Assembly: GCF_001661965.1 (NCBI RefSeq)
Contig: NZ_LYWZ01000007.1
Span: 19,176 to 83,175, forward strand
Reading direction: 5' to 3'
Length of the DNA: 64,000 nucleotides
DNA from: Croceicoccus mobilis
Lineage (GTDB): Bacteria > Pseudomonadota > Alphaproteobacteria > Sphingomonadales > Sphingomonadaceae
Positions 42,943 through 51,327 of this stretch are shown piece after piece; within the stretch, counting starts at the first letter, position 1, and each line of letters opens with the position of its first letter. The notes under the pieces are model-generated. The model ran no database searches and was not told the origin of the DNA. It saw only the letters and a list, made by a program, of their open reading frames with translations. A program made the translations under genes and the position numbers.

Positions 42943-45374
42943 AGGCCCATCTCCTGATCGTCGTCGATCGCGATCTCGGGCTCATGGTCTTTGTGCTGGT
43001 GGCCGTGCTTTTCTTCGATGCCAAAGCCCTGCCGGGTTTCTCGTTGAATGACGCTTTCCTGGTCGTCGCGGTTGGAGGTGTTGCGATCGGCCGCAGGCTG
43101 CTTTGAATCTATCCTGCGCTGACCTTCCACCAGCTTGTCGCGAACGCGCTGCCGTTCCTGCGATTGCTCCTGCTCGCTGGCGTCAGCGTTCGCATAACGC
43201 AGCTGTGAACGAAGAGGTTTGCGGTCAGATCCTTTCGTAAAATCGGCCGTGATAGGGCGATCATCCTGGGTCTTCTCGATGGCCTGCTCGCTCTCGTTAT
43301 GCTGGACCTGTGACCCCTGCTCCACGGCATCGCGCAACAGATCCGCCTGCTGTTCTGCTTCGGACTTCTCGCCCTCCTTCAGATCGAGCTGCTGGATGGG
43401 CTCGTTTTCAGGCGCATCCCCTTCTCTGCCGCCCTCCCCCATATCCGCGTCTTCATCATCGTCCGGGGGCGTAAATTCGGCGGCGCGCATCGCCGTGACG
43501 CGCTCGAATCCTTCCGCAACTTGCTTGTAATCGCTCCACTCGAGTTTGATCCGCGTAGCGGGGAAACCGTCAGGGAATTTCACGAAGCCGTGCAGCGATG
43601 GAAGATTGGTGATGTCATCAGGCATCACGAGGTTTTCGATCTGCTTGCGCGGCGTGATCGTGGAGGCGTCTCGCGTGTTATTGTAGCCATAGGAATAGGC
43701 TTCATCCATCTGGCGTACCTCACGGCTGCCGATGTAATCCGAGCAATGCTTTGCGGTCTCGATATCGGCGGTAGCGAGAATGAGTTTGGTACGCGCAAGG
43801 GAGGCCAGGTTGATGGCTCCGTTTTCGCCGTAGGTCTCCGCCAGCTTGTCGAATGAGTGCATCCCGAGGACGAAGGCACCGCCGACCGCACGAGCGGTCT
43901 GGAGGCCATGTTCGATGGCGGGAAGTCGGTGCAATGCGTGAACCTCGTCGAGGAGGAACCATGTGCGAAGATTGCGGGTGCGGCCCATGCGAAAAAGGGC
44001 GTTGACCGCGAGGTCCATCCAGAGCGTGAGCAGAGGACGGTTAAGCACAAGATCGGTATGGCTGGACGTGATAAAAAGGATCGATCCTTCCTTGACGTCC
44101 TCGGTCATCCAGCGGTTGATTGAGAAGCCGGGATCGCCGTCGGGCGGTTCGGGCAAAAAGCGCATTGCATTGGCGTTTGCGGTGAAGGTCGCGCGGATGG
44201 ATTCCGCCATCTTGGCCGCCTGGGTCGCGACGAGTGAAGCGGCGGCAGTTCCTTCGAGCTGATCGCTGATCGACTTGAGGTTCGCCTGCATCAGATAATA
44301 GGCCAGGCCACCATTCGAGCGGACGCCCATTTTGACCATCTTCATGCACATTTCGACGAAGAGCAGGCGCGCTGCTTTTTGCCAGAAGTCATCTTCGGCA
44401 TTGTGGCCGGTCGGGATGAGCGCATTGGCCGCGCTCATGAAGTCTGCGTAGGTGTCGCAGTCGTTGAAAATGGTCCACGGTTGACACCGTTGATCCATCG
44501 GATTGAGGATCACGTCAGTCTTGGGATTGTAGAAGCTTTCGACGAAGCTTCCGGTTAGGTCGAAGATCACGCAGCGATGGCCGCGACGACGGGCTTGAAC
44601 GACAAGCTTTTTGAGCTCGGTTGTCTTACCTGCGCCGGTCGTACCGATGAGCATGGCGTGGCTTTGCTCAAGCCGCCAGGGATAGGGCAAAGTAGCGAAC
44701 TGGTAGGGAACGTGCAGCCCTGCCCTCACACGGTCTCTGACGGGCATCTTAAGCACTGCCGAGGGATTGAGTGGCGGCTCATGGCGGGCGCAGTCTGAGG
44801 CGTGTTCTTTCGCGTTGTGTTGGGCGATATGCTCGATCAGTATCGGGCGATCGACGAGGATGGCCCCGCGCTCGTGACGCTCCTTCAAAATCTCGCTGCC
44901 GCGACGACGGGAATAGTCGACAAACCAGATGGTGAGCGGGACGCAAATGAAGGCTGCAGCAATGGTTGAGGCGAGCGTGATTTTCTTCGCGGTTGCCCAT
45001 GCTGCTTCGACTGCCGGATGATGTGGCACCCACACCATTTTTCCTTGCACGACAGAGCTGTCCGGCAGGGTCAGATTGACGGTCTTTTCAGCGTTCAAGC
45101 CGACCCAGTTCCAGAGGGTTGCAAGAAGGCGCATGAGGGCCAGCTGGATCTCGTGTTCGCGGAAGTATGCGAAGGCGAGAACGCACAGCATTGTAAGGGC
45201 CGTGAAGAACCATATGAGGAGGGGCAATCGGACCCCTGCCCAGGTCATCATAACCTGATGGTGAAACAACTGCGATCCGCGCGTGAAATTGTCCGAATTT
45301 CGGACGACTTTTCCGCGTGCCGAAGCGTGTTCGAGCGTGGCAGCTTTCTTGCTGAAACGGATATCGTCAGCCAT
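42939..45374 (-). CDS. traD: Type IV coupling protein TraD
   Basis: An 811-residue coupling ATPase from the ATG at 45374, which overlaps the stop of the RHH gene. Two N-terminal transmembrane helices (about 45-65 and 110-140) precede a P-loop domain: Walker A GTTGAGKT near residue 241 and LLDEVHAL as Walker B. A long C-terminal tail is rich in Glu, Gln and Asp, as in other TraD proteins. It brings the relaxase-DNA complex to the channel. Confidence 0.92.
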   Translation of the reverse strand: MADDIRFSKKAATLEHASARGKVVRNSDNFTRGSQLFHHQVMMTWAGVRLPLLIWFFTALTMLCVLAFAYFREHEIQLALMRLLATLWNWVGLNAEKTVNLTLPDSSVVQGKMVWVPHHPAVEAAWATAKKITLASTIAAAFICVPLTIWFVDYSRRRGSEILKERHERGAILVDRPILIEHIAQHNAKEHASDCARHEPPLNPSAVLKMPVRDRVRAGLHVPYQFATLPYPWRLEQSHAMLIGTTGAGKTTELKKLVVQARRRGHRCVIFDLTGSFVESFYNPKTDVILNPMDQRCQPWTIFNDCDTYADFMSAANALIPTGHNAEDDFWQKAARLLFVEMCMKMVKMGVRSNGGLAYYLMQANLKSISDQLEGTAAASLVATQAAKMAESIRATFTANANAMRFLPEPPDGDPGFSINRWMTEDVKEGSILFITSSHTDLVLNRPLLTLWMDLAVNALFRMGRTRNLRTWFLLDEVHALHRLPAIEHGLQTARAVGGAFVLGMHSFDKLAETYGENGAINLASLARTKLILATADIETAKHCSDYIGSREVRQMDEAYSYGYNNTRDASTITPRKQIENLVMPDDITNLPSLHGFVKFPDGFPATRIKLEWSDYKQVAEGFERVTAMRAAEFTPPDDDEDADMGEGGREGDAPENEPIQQLDLKEGEKSEAEQQADLLRDAVEQGSQVQHNESEQAIEKTQDDRPITADFTKGSDRKPLRSQLRYANADASEQEQSQERQRVRDKLVEGQRRIDSKQPAADRNTSNRDDQESVIQRETRQGFGIEEKHGHQHKDHEPEIAIDDDQEMGL

Positions 45375-45660
45375 GAAATTCGCCCAGGTTGCGGATGGCC
45401 ATATCGAGGACCGGCTCAGCGTCGTCGGGGAAGTTTCGCTCAACGAGGAGCGAGAGCGCGAGCTGGGTATGCTCTGCGATCGTGATGAGACGCCCGATGT
45501 CGGGAGTGATATTTGCTTTGATTAGAGGAAGAGCGAGGCGAACGCAGGAACGAACGATTTCCGCGCGCGAGACATCCTTCGCTGAAGCGAGGTTGTCGAT
45601 CTCTTCCATGAGCGGGCGTGGGAATTGAATCCCTACAGCGCCGCAATTCTGTTTGGTCAT
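45367..45660 (-). CDS. Ribbon-helix-helix protein linked to traD (TraM/TraY-like candidate)
   Basis: A 97-residue protein from the ATG at 45660. GIQFPRPLMEEIDNLASAKDVSRAEIVRSCVRLALPLI fits a strand (GIQFP) plus two helices. It lies upstream of and overlaps traD, directly beside a hairpin-rich non-coding region with several AGCTA-type repeats. RHH proteins in this position bind oriT and contact the coupling protein. The family call rests on pattern and context. Confidence 0.72.
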   Translation of the reverse strand: MTKQNCGAVGIQFPRPLMEEIDNLASAKDVSRAEIVRSCVRLALPLIKANITPDIGRLITIAEHTQLALSLLVERNFPDDAEPVLDMAIRNLGEFHG

Positions 45661-46340
45661 GTCACACACCTTCGGCAGGTGCGTGAGCGACTTATCGAGC
45701 GGCCAATATAGCACGTTAGCTGCATGTAGCAACGCGTATTGTGCAGCTAGATGCAGCTAGGGCTACCCGTCGGTTTTTACAGGGAAAAACGTCCTCTATG
45801 GGCGACGTAGCTAGATATAGCTAAGGAGCAATATCGCTAACCTGCTGAAAAGGCAGTTAAAAGACCAGCGGCGTGCCGCATAGGGTGTGCATAAATCAGG
45901 AACTTCATAGCCTGTGCTATGTGTTCCTTCAGAACTTCAGTTCTGGGAGGTGTAAGAGATACCTGTGGCAACAGGTCGGACGATAGTCCGCACGGGTCGC
46001 AGGGCCGTTCCAGGGCGGGCCAAAGGCCGTCCATAGCCGCAGGCCAGGACGGACGGCCTGCCCCTGCCCCGGCATCGTCTTGGGGTAGAAAAACCGTGTG
46101 CGGTTTTGGTCCCGAAAGCCGGATGGTAGCCCGCATGGGGCGAGACAGGCCGCAGGCCTGGCTCGATTTAGCTTAGCCCGCCGGTCGCCCGAAAAGGGTG
46201 GCCGCCGGGCTTAGCGATACTCAGCCGCGGTCCGGAGGCGCAATTGCGCCGCAGGATGAGCAAGCTGATCCAACACCAGAAAACCTGCCAGCAGCTTGCA
46301 GAAAAAGAGCCTCAGAAAAGGCTCGAAAAATGATCGGAAA
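45661..46340. other. Candidate oriT region with many perfect hairpins
   Basis: A 700-base gene-free stretch between the RHH/traD/traI genes and a small coiled-coil gene on the other strand. It contains AGCTA-rich repeats near 45745-45825 (for example TAGCTAGATATAGCTA), a GCGTATTGT sequence at 45734-45742 preceded by a small hairpin, and a series of exact hairpins: 45906-45921, 45930-45945, 45961-45976, 45977-45990, 46024-46059, 46090-46107, 46146-46160, and a 14-bp palindrome at 46237-46250. The layout fits a transfer origin with accessory sites. Confidence 0.6.
45734..45745 (+). other. Candidate nic region (GCGTATTGT motif)
   Basis: GCGTATTGT at 45734-45742 resembles, as I remember it, the nic region of R388 (TGCGTATTGTCT/A), the substrate of TrwC, and is preceded by a small inverted repeat (GTT-GCT with a bulged A, pairing with AGC-AAC at 45715-45733) as in R388. 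The match is short; strand and exact cut site are not determined. Confidence 0.4.
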
Positions 46341-46387
46341 TCCGTATGGATTTGAACCGCAGCGGGCGATCAAAATGGAGAATGGAA

Positions 46388-46645
46388 ATGGTGTCGAAAG
46401 TGGAGCGCGAAAGAGCAGCGCTTGAACAGGCCGAACAGGACCTTGCGGAGCGCAAGAGACGGCTCGCGCAACTTGAGAAAGAAGAGGCTGAAAAGCAGCT
46501 TCAACAGCTGGTCAAAAAGGTTGGCCACGAACGGGCTGTGCGCCTGTTGGAAATGGCGGTTTCATTGAAACCGAAGGTGGCGTTGGAGCTGCTGGAAAAA
46601 GGGGGCGCTGTCCCGCCAGTTTCGGCAGGTGAAGAGGGCGCTTGA
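46388..46645 (+). CDS. Small coiled-coil protein (MobC/TraC-like candidate)
   Basis: An 85-residue protein from the ATG at 46388 (a second ATG lies at 46382). A nearly uninterrupted charged helix (RERAALEQAEQDLAERKRRLAQLEKEEAEKQLQQLVKKV) is followed by HERAVRLLEMAVSLKPKVALELLEK. Small proteins of this type lie next to oriT in alphaproteobacterial mobilisation regions (TraC/TraD of Agrobacterium). Being divergent from traD across the candidate oriT supports a relaxosome role, but the name is tentative. Confidence 0.6.
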   Translation: MVSKVERERAALEQAEQDLAERKRRLAQLEKEEAEKQLQQLVKKVGHERAVRLLEMAVSLKPKVALELLEKGGAVPPVSAGEEGA

Positions 46646-46675
46646 TGAGGAGGCTATCAGCGCGGGCTTTTGCGC

Positions 46676-47068
46676 TTATAGCTTGGGAAGGCTGCGCTCC
46701 TCGACGTCTCGTTTGAGAATGTCAGTGATGCGCTCAAGTTCCGAGATAACATCGTTGAGTTCGAGGGGCGCAGCCTGGGCATAGTGGATGAGGAAGTCAG
46801 ACAGGTTCATTGTCCAGTGCGGCGCGGTCAGGCCGGAGAATTGGGCGAGTGCCGGGAGCCAGAGGTGAACCTTCATGTCACCGTCGATATCGGGTCGCAT
46901 GACCGGAGGGTGATCTTCGAAGATGTCGGAGAGGGTTTCGCAGATTTGGGTGACCTGATCGGCGTCGAAATGGTCGCTGAATGCCCAGTCGGGTTCGATG
47001 GGTGCGTCGGCGAACGCGCGGTCGCGGATGACTCCGGGAAGCGGGAAGGTTTCTGCTGACGATGACAT
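46676..47068 (-). CDS. Small acidic protein, unknown
   Basis: A 130-residue acidic protein (WAFSDHFDADQVTQICETLSDIFEDHPPVMRPDIDGDMKVHLWLPALAQFSGLTAPHW and onward). No family was recognised; Trp and Asp content recalls small plasmid proteins of the leading region. The first gene of the 47-60 kb array of short minus-strand genes. Confidence 0.5.
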   Translation of the reverse strand: MSSSAETFPLPGVIRDRAFADAPIEPDWAFSDHFDADQVTQICETLSDIFEDHPPVMRPDIDGDMKVHLWLPALAQFSGLTAPHWTMNLSDFLIHYAQAAPLELNDVISELERITDILKRDVEERSLPKL

Positions 47069-47127
47069 GGTAAGGACGACCTCCGGAAGGCAGCGATAAT
47101 GAGGGGCGCGAGGCCCCTCTAGCGGCG

Positions 47128-47382
47128 TCAGTATTCGTCGTCCATCTTGCCGACGGTGGTGTAAACGACGCTGTCGATCAGATGGTTCGGAAGGTTGCCG
47201 TAATCACCTTCTTCAAAGACGCTGTAGGTGTAGTCGCTGTTCTCGATGACATGGACGTCGAAGAAGGTGTGATAGGAGCGGCGTTCGGCTTCCATGATTT
47301 TCTCATCGAGGCACAGCGAGCGCGCCTGAATCATGTCGTGGGTGAGAACTTTGTGGTCGGCGTTATGGATGGTGCGATACAT
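47128..47382 (-). CDS. Small protein, unknown
   Basis: An 84-residue protein (RTIHNADHKVLTHDMIQARSLCLDEKIMEAERRSYHTFFDVHVIENSDYTYSVFEEGDYGNLPNHLIDSVVYTTVGKMDDEY) with clean start and stop and no overlap. Rich in Asp, Glu and Tyr. No family recognised. Lies in the accessory array downstream of a 345-base gene-free stretch. Confidence 0.5.
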   Translation of the reverse strand: MYRTIHNADHKVLTHDMIQARSLCLDEKIMEAERRSYHTFFDVHVIENSDYTYSVFEEGDYGNLPNHLIDSVVYTTVGKMDDEY

Positions 47383-47728
47383 TGGGTGCTTCCTGTCGTT
47401 GGCGGCTCGTCCGCCATGCCATGTGAAAGCGCGCCGGCAGGGTGCAGGTCACCGCCCAACGGGCGGCTTGATTGCTAATTTTCGAGTGGTGCGGGAGGAG
47501 CTTGCGACGACCCGGTCGGAAATTAGTAATTGACCTGTGCCAGGCCGGTGGGCTCATGGCGATGGTGGCGGACGGGCCATCGGCGGGAGGTGCCCTGTCC
47601 ATGTCGCACCAGCTGCTGGCCGCGAAGTTTTGGGACGCAGGTTGGCGCGCTCGCGTCTTGCATGAGAAAGGGTGCCGCGACGGTGGTCCGCCGGGCACCC
47701 TTCCCCATGTTACCGAAGCGACGGGAGG
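47383..47728. other. Gene-free stretch with two stem-loops
   Basis: No convincing gene. ATTGCTAATTTTCG (47471-47484) can pair with CGGAAATTAGTAAT (47517-47530) over 14 positions with two G-T pairs. A second stem, AAGGGTGCC / GGCACCCTT (47668-47676 / 47694-47702), lies just downstream of the zinc-ribbon gene at 47729 and may end that minus-strand transcript. Confidence 0.6.
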
Positions 47729-48100
47729 CTATTCGTCTTTCGGCAAGGTGTAAGGCTCGAAGGGGCCCTCGGTCTGAGCGAGACAGGGTTTGCAAACGCT
47801 GTTGCCAGTGGCGGGATCGACCGAGAATTCATGCCCGCGCCCGGTAACGCAGTTGCCGGGAAATCCTTCATCGAGAACGGGCTTGGTGACGGCGCGCGTT
47901 TCTATATCGATCCGCTCGAAGACGAAGTCGCCTTCGTGTTCGCAAGCGGCGCACGTTTCATGATCGTAGACGCAGGTGAGTTCCCAGCGCTGTGTGTCTG
48001 GGTTCCAGCTCGCACAGGCGTCCTTCAGGACTTCGTTGCCGCCGCATTTCGGGCAGCGCATTTCTATCCGCGTTTTGGCGGGCGGTATGCTGTCGGTCAT
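47729..48100 (-). CDS. Small zinc-ribbon protein, unknown
   Basis: About 123 residues from the ATG at 48100, which overlaps the stop of the upstream gene (ATGA). RCPKCGGNEVLKDACASWNPDTQRWELTCVYDHETCAACEHEGDF contains two CXXC pairs and other cysteines typical of a zinc ribbon; a further CKPC lies near the C-terminus. Conserved small Zn proteins of this kind occur on alphaproteobacterial plasmids; role unknown. Confidence 0.65.
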   Translation of the reverse strand: MTDSIPPAKTRIEMRCPKCGGNEVLKDACASWNPDTQRWELTCVYDHETCAACEHEGDFVFERIDIETRAVTKPVLDEGFPGNCVTGRGHEFSVDPATGNSVCKPCLAQTEGPFEPYTLPKDE

Positions 48101-48660
48101 TGCCATTCCAGTTCGGGCTGCTGCTCGCCGCAGTCGAGGAATGCGAATTGAGCGAAGTTGTTGTAGACGGCTTCGATCTGCGCGGAATCGAAGGCGGCGA
48201 AGACAGCGGGGTTCTGCAGGAGAGTGCGCAGCTGGTGCATCGTGATCGAGCGTGTCTTGCGGGGATCGATGCCAAGGGCGTGAAACGCCTTGGCGGCAAG
48301 ATCCTCGGCCATCGTGAACGTGTTCGTGAACGCGATGTGGTTGCTTACGCGAAGGACGATACTGCTGGTCGGTGTCACCCTTTCGACGCGAAGAGAACGG
48401 CCGAGCCATTGCGCCTCCTCGACTACGGCGATGACGTCAGCGCGGAAGTCGAGAGCGGTAGCGAAGGCGGCGAGAGGAACGCCATTGGCATTGACCTCGA
48501 AGTGATATGCGGTGCCTTCGATTTCGCCGGGATCGGGATCGATCGGAATTCGCTGATACTGCATGAGACGGCGGAAGGCTGCGAGCTCGCGGGCAGTCAG
48601 GACAGCGGGGGTCGAGTGCAGCTTGGTTTCGGTGTCGATCACGCGGAAAGTGGTGAACAT
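48097..48660 (-). CDS. Plasmid-type protein, unknown
   Basis: A 187-residue soluble protein from the ATG at 48660 (GGAGG upstream). It reads as a compact mixed fold (MFTTFRVIDTETKLHSTPAVLTARELAAFRRLMQYQRIPIDPDPGEIEGTAYHFEVNANGVPLAAFATALDFRADVIAVVEEAQWLGRSLRVERV) with no recognised family. A structured GC-rich repeat block follows upstream (48690-49734), and a polypurine motif lies about 30 bases before the start. Confidence 0.5.
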   Translation of the reverse strand: MFTTFRVIDTETKLHSTPAVLTARELAAFRRLMQYQRIPIDPDPGEIEGTAYHFEVNANGVPLAAFATALDFRADVIAVVEEAQWLGRSLRVERVTPTSSIVLRVSNHIAFTNTFTMAEDLAAKAFHALGIDPRKTRSITMHQLRTLLQNPAVFAAFDSAQIEAVYNNFAQFAFLDCGEQQPELEWQ

Positions 48661-48689
48661 CTTTGCCTCCATCGTTGTTCGCCAATCTC

Positions 48690-49734
48690 CCTCCCCCTCC
48701 TCTTTCCGGGCAGACCTTCTGGTCGCCCGGATCAGGCGTCGTGAGGCGTTGAAAGAGGTTCCTGTGGGTGCTTGGGTGCTCAGGAACTGGGGCCGTGACC
48801 GAGAAGGTGGTCCATGCGGCCCACCGGGGCCGCTCCTGCCCTCGCCTCAAGCGCGTCAGAGGATCGGCGGCGATGCCAGCCCGGACCGAATGGTCCATAG
48901 CTGGCGAGCAACGCCGACCGGTCCCGGGCGCACGGCACACCGAACGAAGCTGAGGCGAACGTATGTGAGCGAAGCCAGTGAGGGAGTGCCGGTGCCTGCG
49001 CGCTGCTGCTGATCCACGCTGCCGCCGCACGACGGCGGCTCGACCTGTCGGAGATCGCAAGGCAGGCGCGCGTAGATGCCAGCGAGCTGCGAATGCAGCC
49101 ATGCTGGCGAGCAATGCGCGCCGGTGATCGGTCGAGGCAGACCGCGCGAAGCCGAAGCGGACGGATGTCCGCTAGGCCAGCAAGGGACTGCCGGGACAGC
49201 GCGCGACGGATCGGCATCGATGCGGCCCACCGGGGCCGCCCCCGCCCTCGCCTCAGGCGTGAGAGAGGATCGGCGGCGATGCCAGCCAGGACCGAATGGT
49301 CCATAGCTGGCGAGCAGCGCCGACCGGTCCCGGGCGCACGGCACACCGAACGAAGCTGAGGCGAACGCATGTGAGCGAAGCCAGTGAGGGAGTGCCGGTG
49401 CCCGCGCGCTGCCGCTGATCCACGCTGCCGCCGCACGACGGCGGCCCGACCTGTCGGAGATCGCAAGGCAGGCGCGCGGTGATGCCAGCGAGCTGCGAAT
49501 GCAGCCATGCTGGCGAGCAAGGCGCGCCGGTGGTCGGTCGAGGCAGACCGCGCGAAGCCGAAGCGGACGAATGTCCGCCAGGCCAGCAAGGGACTGCCGG
49601 GACCGCGCGCGACGGATCGGCATCGATGCGGCCCACCGGGGCCGCTCCTGCCCTCTCGTCATGCGCTACGCAGGATCGGCGGCGATGCCAGCCAGGACCG
49701 AATGGTCCATAGCTGGCGAGCAACGCCGACCGGG
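48690..49734. repeat. 203-bp structured repeat, block A (five hairpin copies)
   Basis: A hairpin (GCCAGC, a 5-bp inner stem with GAAT loop, GCTGGC) recurs at 48875, 49078, 49281, 49484 and 49687, exactly 203 bases apart each time. Full units alternate between two forms, giving a 406-bp higher-order repeat. The inner stem is GGACC/GGTCC, GCTGC/GCAGC, GGACC/GGTCC, GCTGC/GCAGC, GGACC/GGTCC; flanking stems TCGGCG/CGCCGA and GGCGCGC/GCGCGCC also change together. The block fills the space between the stop of the gene at 49740 and the leader of the gene at 48660. Confidence 0.85.
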
Positions 49735-49739
49735 CTGTG

Positions 49740-50006
49740 TTATCTCGTGTTCGGTAGCAGGATGTTGTCCGCGTAGGCCCATGCGAGGATCTTGTCTGAT
49801 CCGCTGTCGCTGATCGCGTCGCCGGATATATCGCGCCAAGGCGAATTCGGGCGGTATGCTGGCATGTAACGCGCTGTGATGACCTCGATCGCGCAGCAGT
49901 TATAGGAGCTAGGTCTGATAGCCAGTACCGGGCGATCGTTTTCGGGTACGGCATCGTTGATATTGGTGACGGTCAGGGCGGCGTACCGGAGGGTGAGTTC
50001 GGACAT
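49740..50006 (-). CDS. Small protein, unknown
   Basis: About 88 residues from an ATG at 50006 (MSELTLRYAALTVTNINDAVPENDRPVLAIRPSSYNCCAIEVITARYMPAYRPNSPWRDISGDAISDSGSDKILAWAYADNILLPNTR). The frame extends upstream but the extension is low-complexity and unlikely. It stops six bases from the start of structured repeat block A. No family recognised. Confidence 0.5.
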   Translation of the reverse strand: MSELTLRYAALTVTNINDAVPENDRPVLAIRPSSYNCCAIEVITARYMPAYRPNSPWRDISGDAISDSGSDKILAWAYADNILLPNTR

Positions 50007-50019
50007 TGGACGTCTCCGA

Positions 50020-50286
50020 TCAGGCTGCGAGTGGAATGCTGGCGGCGATTTCGGCGCGCTGTGTTTCGAGGGTCGCGATGTGGTGGATGTAAAGTTCACC
50101 GAAGGCGATGTTTTCCGCCAGATCGTCGTCTTCCTGCAGGATGGCGAATGCGGTTTTCGCATCGAGGGCGTCGAGGTCGAGGGCGTCGATGAAGCGGTCG
50201 CGGCGCTCAGCGTGGCGCTTGAGCTGGTCGAGCTTTTGATTGGCGCGAGCGATATCACGCTCGGCGAAGAGGCCGAAGTCGGTCAT
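50020..50286 (-). CDS. Small helical protein, unknown
   Basis: An 88-residue protein (MTDFGLFAERDIARANQKLDQLKRHAERRDRFIDALDLDALDAKTAFAILQEDDDLAENIAFGELYIHHIATLETQRAEIAASIPLAA) that looks like a single long amphipathic helix plus a short hydrophobic end. It follows the SSB gene on the same strand. No family recognised. Confidence 0.55.
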   Translation of the reverse strand: MTDFGLFAERDIARANQKLDQLKRHAERRDRFIDALDLDALDAKTAFAILQEDDDLAENIAFGELYIHHIATLETQRAEIAASIPLAA

Positions 50287-50347
50287 GTGTCAGATCCTTT
50301 TTGAGAGGCGGTGGGGCGACGCTTGCGCGCCGCCCGTCCGGTGTCGG

Positions 50348-50683
50348 TCAGATGAACTCGACGTTGTCGGCGATGATCTCGCAGCCGTAGCGGTCGTTGC
50401 CGTCCTGGTCTGTCCACTTGGTGTAGTGGATGCGGCCGGAAACCGCGAGCTGGTCGCCCTTCTTCTTGTGCTGGCGCGCGCCCATGCCGGTGCCGTTGAA
50501 GGCGGTGATCTTGTGGAACTCCGCGTCTTTCAGCGGGTAGCCGGTTTCGGGGTCCTTTTCGACCTTGTTATCGCGGATGCGGGGGCGTTCGGTTACCAGG
50601 ACCATCTCGGTTACCTTGGTGTTGCGGCTGTCGCGGGCGATAGGATCACGAGCCAGGCGGCCGACGAGGTTGACGTTGTTCAT
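50348..50683 (-). CDS. ssb: Single-stranded DNA-binding protein (SSB-like)
   Basis: A 111-residue protein with the SSB N-terminal pattern (MNNVNLVGRLARDPIARDSRNTKVTEMVLVTERPR) and FHKITAFNGTGMGARQHKKKGDQLAVSGRIHYTKWTDQDGNDRYGCEIIADNVEFI as the second half of the OB fold. Many conjugative plasmids carry their own SSB, used during transfer and in the recipient. The acidic tail expected at the end of chromosomal SSB is missing, as in some plasmid versions. Confidence 0.85.
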   Translation of the reverse strand: MNNVNLVGRLARDPIARDSRNTKVTEMVLVTERPRIRDNKVEKDPETGYPLKDAEFHKITAFNGTGMGARQHKKKGDQLAVSGRIHYTKWTDQDGNDRYGCEIIADNVEFI

Positions 50684-51327
50684 TTCTAAAACTCCCGTTG
50701 TTTCGGCGGACCGTCCGCCGGTGCCCTTAACGAGCCCCGCCGGGAGGGATGGGACACCGCGACGCAGGAGCGGGGAACCTCAAAAGTCGAAGTGGTGCGG
50801 GTAGTGAGCGCAGCGAACGAACCCGGTTCGATCTTTTGGGGTTGGCCCTAAGCCCGACCAGAGGGGCAGGGGCACTTGGCGGCGGACGTCCTGACGAAGC
50901 AGCGGGCGGTTTTTGCGGGAAATGAACCGATAGGAAACCGAAGTCGGTTGCTCTGGCCGGGATACTCCCGCGACGGCCCTGCAACACCAGCATTTACCGA
51001 CTGGCCCGGCCGAACGTCTTTCCGCAGACGCTTATTGATGGCAAGGTCGAAACCCGAACCGGCCCGTGAAATCGCAATGGAGTTCCCAAGGAGCCTGTTT
51101 CGGCATGGGCCGGTGTGCGCCAGGACCAGAAGGGCTCGCCGCGGTTACTGGTTCCAGCCATGCCAGTGGACGGTAGGCAATGACCGTGTGCGGCTGTTGG
51201 TCCATCGCTCGTCGGGTTCACTCCGATGCCGGCAGGCGTGCAGGCGTTGCCCTACTGCCTGATGGGCTGACACGTCGGATTGATGGCTTTGCGGTGCTGA
51301 ATCTCGCTCTCCCGCTTGCTCAATTCG
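50684..51327. other. GC-rich gene-free stretch upstream of ssb
   Basis: No convincing gene is seen over about 640 bases. An inverted repeat GGCGGACCGTCCGCC lies near 50705-50720, and the text is rich in short inverted repeats similar in style to the repeat blocks but not an obvious copy of them. A possible remnant frame (50994-51221, minus) has no recognisable content. Confidence 0.55.

Noticed and set aside
46172..46213. A long imperfect stem (GCCCGCCGG ... CCGCCGGGC) read as a terminator
   Set aside because: No T run follows on either strand, and several positions do not pair; it was left as part of the oriT candidate.
46198..46425. A 75-codon plus-strand frame beginning inside the oriT candidate
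   Set aside because: It runs through a hairpin-rich region (palindrome 46237-46250) and overlaps the start of the coiled-coil gene; no protein-like features.
48780..49954. Several long open frames on both strands across the 203-bp repeats (for example 48780-49589 and 48856-49662, minus)
   Set aside because: They contain the repeat text translated several times over, overlap each other on both strands and match no known family; the repeated DNA shows stem covariation rather than codon conservation.
50722..50735. GCCCTTAA near the ssb leader taken as a second copy of the transposon end
   Set aside because: Only eight bases agree and no TGTCGC terminus or further repeats are present.
50994..51221. 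A 75-codon frame on the minus strand in the stretch before ssb
   Set aside because: It begins with GTG, has no ribosome-binding site seen and no recognisable content; reported only as a gene-free stretch.
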